From Actinomycetota bacterium (GTDB lineage Bacteria > Actinomycetota > Actinomycetes > Actinomycetales > Microbacteriaceae), in assembly GCA_947449765.1 (NCBI GenBank), contig CANFSP010000001.1, positions 186,001-250,000 of the forward strand: DNA of 64,000 bases, given 5' to 3'. Below, one piece after another: positions 59,453 through 64,000 of this stretch (position 1 is its first letter; each line of letters starts with the position of its first letter). The position numbers were made by a program, and so were the translations under genes. The notes below the pieces were generated by a model. It was not told where the DNA came from, searched no databases, and saw nothing but the letters and a program-made list of their open reading frames with translations.

Positions 59453-60787
59453 CTAGATGGTGGCGAATGCCTCGTCGAGCACGGACACCACGTCGAGAAG
59501 CAGTGCGTCACTGGTCTTGACACTCGGGAGGAAGCGGATGACGTTGTAGTTTGTTCCCGCGTTGAGCAGGAGCACGCCCTTCTGGAACGCGTAGGCAATC
59601 GCCTTGGTCACGGCTTCGGGGTTGGATGTCTTGGTTCCGGGCTGAACGAGTTCGATGGCAATCATCGCGCCCTTTCCCCGAACCTCGCCGATGAACGGGT
59701 ACTTCTTCTGAAGTTCGAGCAGCCCACCGACCAAAGTCTTTTCCACTCGACGGGCTTCTGCCAGCAGGTTCTCGCGCTCGATCTGCTCGAACACGGCGAC
59801 GGATGCCGCACACGAGACCGGGTTGCCGCCGAACGTGCCACCGAGACCTCCGGGGTGGGACGCATCCATGATTTCCGCACGTCCGACAACCCCAGCGAGT
59901 GGCATGCCACCGGCGATGCCCTTTGCCGTGGTGATGAGGTCGGGAACGAGACCAAAGGTTTCACTCGCAAAATAGGCGCCGGTACGTGCCATGCCGCTCT
60001 GCACTTCGTCAGCGATGAAGACAACGTTGTTCTTTGTGCACCACGCTTGAATGGCGTTGAGGTAACCATCGGCGGGGACCATGAATCCGCCCTCGCCCTG
60101 GATGGGCTCGGCAAAGATGCACGCGAGGTCATCAACGCCGACCTGCTTTTCGAAATACCAGATGGTGCGCTCGGCGGCCTCTTCGCCGGTCAGTCCGTCC
60201 CAGTAGGGGTAGGAGCTGGGTGCGCGAAATACGGCGGTGCCGAGCGAGCCATATCCCGTTGCGTACGGTGAATTTTTGAAGTTCATGGCCATGGTCATGT
60301 TCGTGCGCCCGTGATACGCGTGATCGAGCACGCCGACCGCGTTCTTGCCCGTGTACTTGCGTGCAATCTTGATGGCGTTCTCAATGGCCTCTGCGCCCGA
60401 ATTGACGAGGACCGCCTTTTTCGCGTGCGTTCCCGGGGTGTGTGCCGCAAGAAGTTCGGCGACGCGCACATAGTCTTCGTAGGGCGTGACGGTGAAGCAG
60501 GTGTGGGTGAACGACGCCACCTGGTTCTGCACCGCGCTCACCACGGCGGGGTCGGTGTGACCAATCGTCGTGACGCCGATTCCCGAAGCCATGTCGATGA
60601 ATTGATTGCCGTCAATATCCACCACGATCGAGTCGTGGGCTGCCGCGATGTAGACCGGGAGCGCCGCGCCGACACCGTTTGACACGGCATTCTTTCGTCG
60701 CTCGTGCATTGCCTGTGACTTGGGACCGGGAATTGCGGTCACAATCTTGCGCTCACGAGTGATGGCATCAGCTTCAATTGTCGTCAT
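59453..60787 (-). CDS. gabT: 4-aminobutyrate aminotransferase
   Basis: PLP transaminase converting GABA and 2-oxoglutarate to succinate semialdehyde and glutamate, 444 residues. [16 protein letters not shown] binds the PLP phosphate, [15 protein letters not shown] stacks on the ring, [13 protein letters not shown] holds the Asp, and the Schiff-base lysine is Lys289 in [12 protein letters not shown]. It would take over the GABA made by the aldehyde dehydrogenase at 52223. ATG at 60787 lies 6 bases after a TAGACT box, without a ribosome site. Succinate-semialdehyde dehydrogenase is not in the window. Confidence 0.93.
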   Translation of the reverse strand: MTTIEADAITRERKIVTAIPGPKSQAMHERRKNAVSNGVGAALPVYIAAAHDSIVVDIDGNQFIDMASGIGVTTIGHTDPAVVSAVQNQVASFTHTCFTVTPYEDYVRVAELLAAHTPGTHAKKAVLVNSGAEAIENAIKIARKYTGKNAVGVLDHAYHGRTNMTMAMNFKNSPYATGYGSLGTAVFRAPSSYPYWDGLTGEEAAERTIWYFEKQVGVDDLACIFAEPIQGEGGFMVPADGYLNAIQAWCTKNNVVFIADEVQSGMARTGAYFASETFGLVPDLITTAKGIAGGMPLAGVVGRAEIMDASHPGGLGGTFGGNPVSCAASVAVFEQIERENLLAEARRVEKTLVGGLLELQKKYPFIGEVRGKGAMIAIELVQPGTKTSNPEAVTKAIAYAFQKGVLLLNAGTNYNVIRFLPSVKTSDALLLDVVSVLDEAFATI

Positions 60788-60793
60788 GTCTTA

Positions 60794-60799
60794 AGTCTA
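60794..60799 (-). promoter_or_regulatory. -10 box for leaderless gabT
   Basis: Minus-strand TAGACT ends 6 bases before the ATG at 60787. Confidence 0.5.
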
Positions 60800-60838
60800 C
60801 GAGCCGGACGGGAGTGCTCCGGTGCCAAAATAGGTAAT

Positions 60839-61927
60839 GTGCGCCGCGTTCTCATCCTTGGTTCTACCGGATCTATTGGTACTCAAGCTCTCGATGTCAT
60901 TCGAGCCAATCCCGACCGGTTTGAGGTGGTTGGACTCGCTGCGGGTTCCAACCGGGACCTCGTGGATGCGCAAGCGCGCGAATTTGGTGTCACTGAGGTA
61001 GCGCTGGGTGCTGCTGACGCCGTCGCGTTGGTGGAGTCGGTCGAAGCCGACGTCGTGCTCAACGGCATCACGGGGTCGGTCGGTTTGCGTCCAACCCTGG
61101 CTGCCCTCGCTTCAGGAAGCTCGCTTGCGCTCGCCAATAAAGAGAGCTTGATTGTGGGTGGCTCGCTCGTGACAGACCTCGCAGCGCCGGGGCAAATCGT
61201 GCCGGTCGACTCGGAACACAGCGCAATCGCGCAGTGTCTCGCCTCCGGCACTCATTCCGAAGTTCAGCGCCTGGTGCTCACCGCCTCGGGCGGTCCGTTT
61301 CGCGGTCGAACTCGCGCCGAGCTGGCGTCGGTGACGCCTCAGCAGGCGCTCGCGCATCCCACCTGGGACATGGGTGTCGTCGTGACGACGAACTCGTCCA
61401 CGCTGGTCAACAAGGGCCTCGAAGTCATCGAAGCCCACCTGTTGTTCAACATTCCCTTTGACCGGATTGACGTCACCGTGCATCCACAGTCGATCGTTCA
61501 CTCGATGGTGGAATTTGTGGATGGGTCGACCATCGCGCAAGCTTCGCCACCGGACATGCGCCTCCCCATCGCGCTGGGCTTGGACTGGCCACACCGTGTC
61601 GCCGGGGTTGGTGTTCCGCTCGACTGGACGCGAGCGAGCTCGTGGACCTTTGAGCCGCTCGATGACGAGGCCTTCCCCGCGGTCGCTCTGGCCAAGGAGG
61701 TGGGATCGGCTGGACTGACCTATCCAGCCGTTTTCAATGCGGCAAACGAGCAGGCGGTCATGGCATTCCATGCCGGGGCCATCGCCTACCTCGACATTCT
61801 CGATGTGGTGCGCGCGGCGGTGGACGAGCATCGCCCGGAGTCGGAGATGAGTCTGGATGCCGTTTTGCAGGCGGAGTCCAGCGCGCGTGCACGAGCCGAC
61901 CAGCTGATTGTCAGACTCGGCACCTAA
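60839..61927 (+). CDS. dxr: 1-deoxy-D-xylulose 5-phosphate reductoisomerase
   Basis: Second step of the non-mevalonate isoprenoid pathway, NADPH-dependent, in the cytoplasm. NADPH motif LGSTGSIG at residues 7-14, [11 protein letters not shown], the metal/substrate region PVDSEHSAI and SASGGPFR-type loop ([11 protein letters not shown]), and HPTWDMG. Length 362 is a little short of E. coli (398) but usual in actinobacteria. GTG start at 60839 without a clear ribosome site. Divergent from gabT (51 bases) and 10 bases ahead of rseP. Confidence 0.97.
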   Translation: MRRVLILGSTGSIGTQALDVIRANPDRFEVVGLAAGSNRDLVDAQAREFGVTEVALGAADAVALVESVEADVVLNGITGSVGLRPTLAALASGSSLALANKESLIVGGSLVTDLAAPGQIVPVDSEHSAIAQCLASGTHSEVQRLVLTASGGPFRGRTRAELASVTPQQALAHPTWDMGVVVTTNSSTLVNKGLEVIEAHLLFNIPFDRIDVTVHPQSIVHSMVEFVDGSTIAQASPPDMRLPIALGLDWPHRVAGVGVPLDWTRASSWTFEPLDDEAFPAVALAKEVGSAGLTYPAVFNAANEQAVMAFHAGAIAYLDILDVVRAAVDEHRPESEMSLDAVLQAESSARARADQLIVRLGT

Positions 61928-61937
61928 GGTTTTGCTC

Positions 61938-63287
61938 GTGACTAACTCCTGGTACTTCGCCATCGGCGTGCTCGTCTTTATTGTCGGGCTGGCTATCTCT
62001 ATCGGACTGCACGAGCTGGGACACCTCATCCCCGCCAAGATTTTCAAGGTTCCGGTCAGCAAGTACTTCATCGGTTTTGGGCCCACACTCTTTTCTCGCA
62101 AGCGCGGTGAGACCGAATACGGCGTCAAGGCGATACCACTCGGTGGCTACATCTCCATCGGGGGAATGTACCCGCCAAAGCCAGAGGCTGTGCAGGCAAA
62201 CGAGGCATCAGCGAAACGCTCGCGCATGCCAGCCTTTCTTCGAAAAATTGTTGATGACGCGCAAGATTCGAATGCCGAGTCGATGAAAGGATTCGACGAA
62301 TCCCGCGCCTTTTACCACCTGCCTATTTGGAAGCGCATCATCGTGATGTTCGGTGGTCCTTTTATGAACCTGCTGCTTGCTTTCGTGCTGTTCACTATTT
62401 TGTTGACCGGTATCGGTAAGCCAGGCACCACCACGACTGTTGCCAGCGTGAACCCCTGTGTCATTTCCCTGAGCGCGACCTCGAATGAGTGTGCGCCGGA
62501 TGCCCCGGTCTCACCGGCTGCAGCGGCAGGATTCCTGGCTGGAGATGATCTCGTCTCGGTTGCCGGGACGCCGGTGACGAGCTGGTCGACAGGGACCGCA
62601 CTGATCCAGCAGTCGGCCGGAAAGCCGATTCAGATTGGTGTACTGCGGGATGGAAAGCCGGTCATCCTCACCGTTACCCCGGCACTGAGCGAGCGCTATG
62701 TGGTGGATGCCGCCGGGCAGCCGGTCAAGAATCCTGACGGAACATACACGACTCAACAGGTCGGGGTCATCGGCATCACGCCCGTCACCGGTCTTGTGCC
62801 CCAACCGATCACCACGGTTTTTCCGACCATGTGGGAGACGGTCGCTGGCACGACCCAAATGATTGCCAACCTGCCGTCCAAAATGGTCGACGTGTCGAGC
62901 GCCGCCTTTGGCACGGCGGATCGCTCGATTGATTCACCGATTTCGGTGGTTGGTGTCGGTCGCGTGGCGGGAGAAATCGCCGGCACGGATGTCATCACCA
63001 CGCAGAGCAAGGTGGCGACTCTCATCGGCATCATGGCTTCACTGAACGTGGCGTTGTTCGTGTTCAACCTCATCCCGCTCTTGCCGCTTGATGGTGGACA
63101 CATTGCCGGTGCGCTTTTTGAAGGCGCACGGAGGCAGATCGCGAAGCTCCGTCGCAAAAAGGACCCGGGGCCGTTTGACGCCTCCGTGCTGATGCCGCTG
63201 ACCTTTGTGGTGATGGCCGTCTTGATGGCGATGAGTGCGTTGCTCATCTACGCGGACATCGTCAAGCCGGTCAACCTGCTGGGTTAG
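61938..63287 (+). CDS. rseP: Site-2 intramembrane metalloprotease (RseP/Rip1)
   Basis: Membrane zinc protease that cuts anti-sigma factors and signal peptides within the membrane. From GTG 61938 (TAAGG seven bases upstream) it has 449 residues; a TTG at 61908 inside dxr is rejected. Zinc motif HELGH at 25-29 in the first helix, a PDZ domain in the middle (about 185-260, AAAAGFLAGDDLVSVAG), and the second zinc site NLIPLLPLDGGH in the penultimate helix. The charged insert near residue 85-130 is of the actinobacterial Rip1 kind. dxr-rseP-ispG is a common actinobacterial order. Confidence 0.95.
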   Translation: MTNSWYFAIGVLVFIVGLAISIGLHELGHLIPAKIFKVPVSKYFIGFGPTLFSRKRGETEYGVKAIPLGGYISIGGMYPPKPEAVQANEASAKRSRMPAFLRKIVDDAQDSNAESMKGFDESRAFYHLPIWKRIIVMFGGPFMNLLLAFVLFTILLTGIGKPGTTTTVASVNPCVISLSATSNECAPDAPVSPAAAAGFLAGDDLVSVAGTPVTSWSTGTALIQQSAGKPIQIGVLRDGKPVILTVTPALSERYVVDAAGQPVKNPDGTYTTQQVGVIGITPVTGLVPQPITTVFPTMWETVAGTTQMIANLPSKMVDVSSAAFGTADRSIDSPISVVGVGRVAGEIAGTDVITTQSKVATLIGIMASLNVALFVFNLIPLLPLDGGHIAGALFEGARRQIAKLRRKKDPGPFDASVLMPLTFVVMAVLMAMSALLIYADIVKPVNLLG

Positions 63288-63298
63288 CCGCAGAGCCC

Positions 63299-63323
63299 CC
63301 GTGAGTCACCGGGTGACTCACGG
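63299..63323. terminator. Hairpin between rseP and ispG
   Basis: A perfect 10-bp stem with a 5-base loop (63309-63313) begins 12 bases after the rseP stop. No U-run, but position and stem strength favour termination or attenuation before ispG, which has its own -10. Confidence 0.6.
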
Positions 63324-63354
63324 CGGTCTTCCGTCGGCGAGCCCGCTTTCGTCG

Positions 63355-63360
63355 TAGGCT
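63355..63360 (+). promoter_or_regulatory. -10 box for leaderless ispG
   Basis: TAGGCT ends 6 bases before the GTG at 63367; no ribosome site lies between them. Confidence 0.5.
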
Positions 63361-63366
63361 TGCATC

Positions 63367-64000
63367 GTGCCAGCAGTTAACCTCGGAATGCCACGCAAAG
63401 TCGAAACACTCGCGCCCCGGCGAAAGTCGCGTCAAATAAAGGTCGGCAAGGTGCTTGTCGGTGGTGACGCTCCGGTGAGTGTTCAGTCGATGACGACGAC
63501 ACCCACGACAGACATCAATGCGACACTGCAGCAAATTGCAGAACTTACCGCCAGCGGTTGCGACATCGTGCGGGTTGCTGTCCCCAGCCGCGATGACGCT
63601 GAGGTCCTGCACATCATTGCCAAAAAGAGCCAAATCCCGGTCATCGCGGACATTCACTTTCAGCCGGCGTACGTATACGCCGCCATCGATGCCGGTTGCG
63701 CTGCCGTTCGGGTCAACCCGGGCAACATTCGCAAATTCGACGATCAGGTAGCCGAGATTGCCAAGCGCGCCCAGGCGGCGGGTGTCAGCCTTCGTATCGG
63801 CGTGAACGCCGGTTCCCTCGACCCACGTCTTCTCGAAAAGTACGGAAAGGCGACGCCTGAGGCGCTCGTGGAAAGTGCCGTGTGGGAAGCCAGCCTGTTT
63901 GAAGAGCACGATTTTCACGACTTCAAAATTTCCGTCAAGCACAACGACCCCGTCGTCATGGTGAAGGCGTACCGGATGCTCGCAGAACGAGGCGACTGGC
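63367..64000 (+). CDS. ispG: 4-hydroxy-3-methylbut-2-enyl-diphosphate synthase (IspG), 5' part
   Basis: Iron-sulfur enzyme of the isoprenoid pathway, converting MEcPP to HMBPP. Only the first 211 codons lie in the window and no stop is reached, so the three cluster cysteines at the C-terminal end cannot be seen. The visible TIM-barrel part has the family strings [43 protein letters not shown] and [14 protein letters not shown] start 6 bases after a -10 box, suggesting a leaderless message separate from rseP. Confidence 0.95.
   Translation, partial: MPAVNLGMPRKVETLAPRRKSRQIKVGKVLVGGDAPVSVQSMTTTPTTDINATLQQIAELTASGCDIVRVAVPSRDDAEVLHIIAKKSQIPVIADIHFQPAYVYAAIDAGCAAVRVNPGNIRKFDDQVAEIAKRAQAAGVSLRIGVNAGSLDPRLLEKYGKATPEALVESAVWEASLFEEHDFHDFKISVKHNDPVVMVKAYRMLAERGDW

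Overview
The window is high-GC, densely packed bacterial chromosome. It most resembles an actinobacterium, probably of the Microbacteriaceae. The evidence is the order argS-lysA-hom-thrC-thrB-rho-prfA followed by prmC-tsaC-wecA-atp, a Rho with a long basic/Asn-rich N-terminal region, the non-mevalonate genes dxr-rseP-ispG, GTG starts, and many start codons that lie only 6-9 bases after a -10 box and have no Shine-Dalgarno sequence (leaderless transcripts). Species cannot be told from the sequence alone.

Bases 1-22,300 are a surface-polysaccharide region. It holds a nucleotide-sugar dehydrogenase, a GT8-like protein, an ABC half-transporter of the lipid-linked-sugar flippase type, several GT2 glycosyltransferases, GDP-fucose synthase, RmlA and RmlB, and a DUF6541/GT2/DUF2304/RmlB operon. 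It also holds a galactofuranose pair (Glf and a GlfT2-like polymerase), a large secreted Ig-like protein and an NDP-hexose 2,3-dehydratase next to RmlA. The last gene points to a 2-deoxy or 2,3-dideoxy sugar rather than plain rhamnose; RmlC and RmlD are absent here. The region ends near a tRNA-Arg(CCG), with a small unexplained reading frame (a remnant or frameshifted gene) beside it.

Bases 22,300-47,350 are core genome: a lipoprotein, argS, galE, the aspartate-family amino-acid operon lysA-hom-thrC-thrB, rho, prfA, then an inserted second galE with cysK-cysE on the other strand, prmC, tsaC, a WecA-like initiating glycosyl-phosphate transferase, and the complete F1Fo ATP synthase operon (an AtpI-like protein, then atpB-E-F-H-A-G-D-C).

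Bases 47,350-60,790 are accessory metabolism and envelope genes: yaaA, ogt, a lipoprotein, a polyamine-type catabolic group (aminotransferase, cupin, FAD oxidase, aldehyde dehydrogenase), a PP2C phosphatase followed by a type VII secretion-like FtsK/EccC ATPase, a secreted DUF1906-like protein, and gabT with L-asparaginase. Together they suggest use of amines, GABA and asparagine as nitrogen and carbon sources.

Bases 60,800-64,000 carry isoprenoid genes dxr and ispG (cut by the window end) around the site-2 protease rseP. Intergenic regions are short. The longest stretch without a firm protein gene is 20,788-21,188, which holds the tRNA and the remnant frame.
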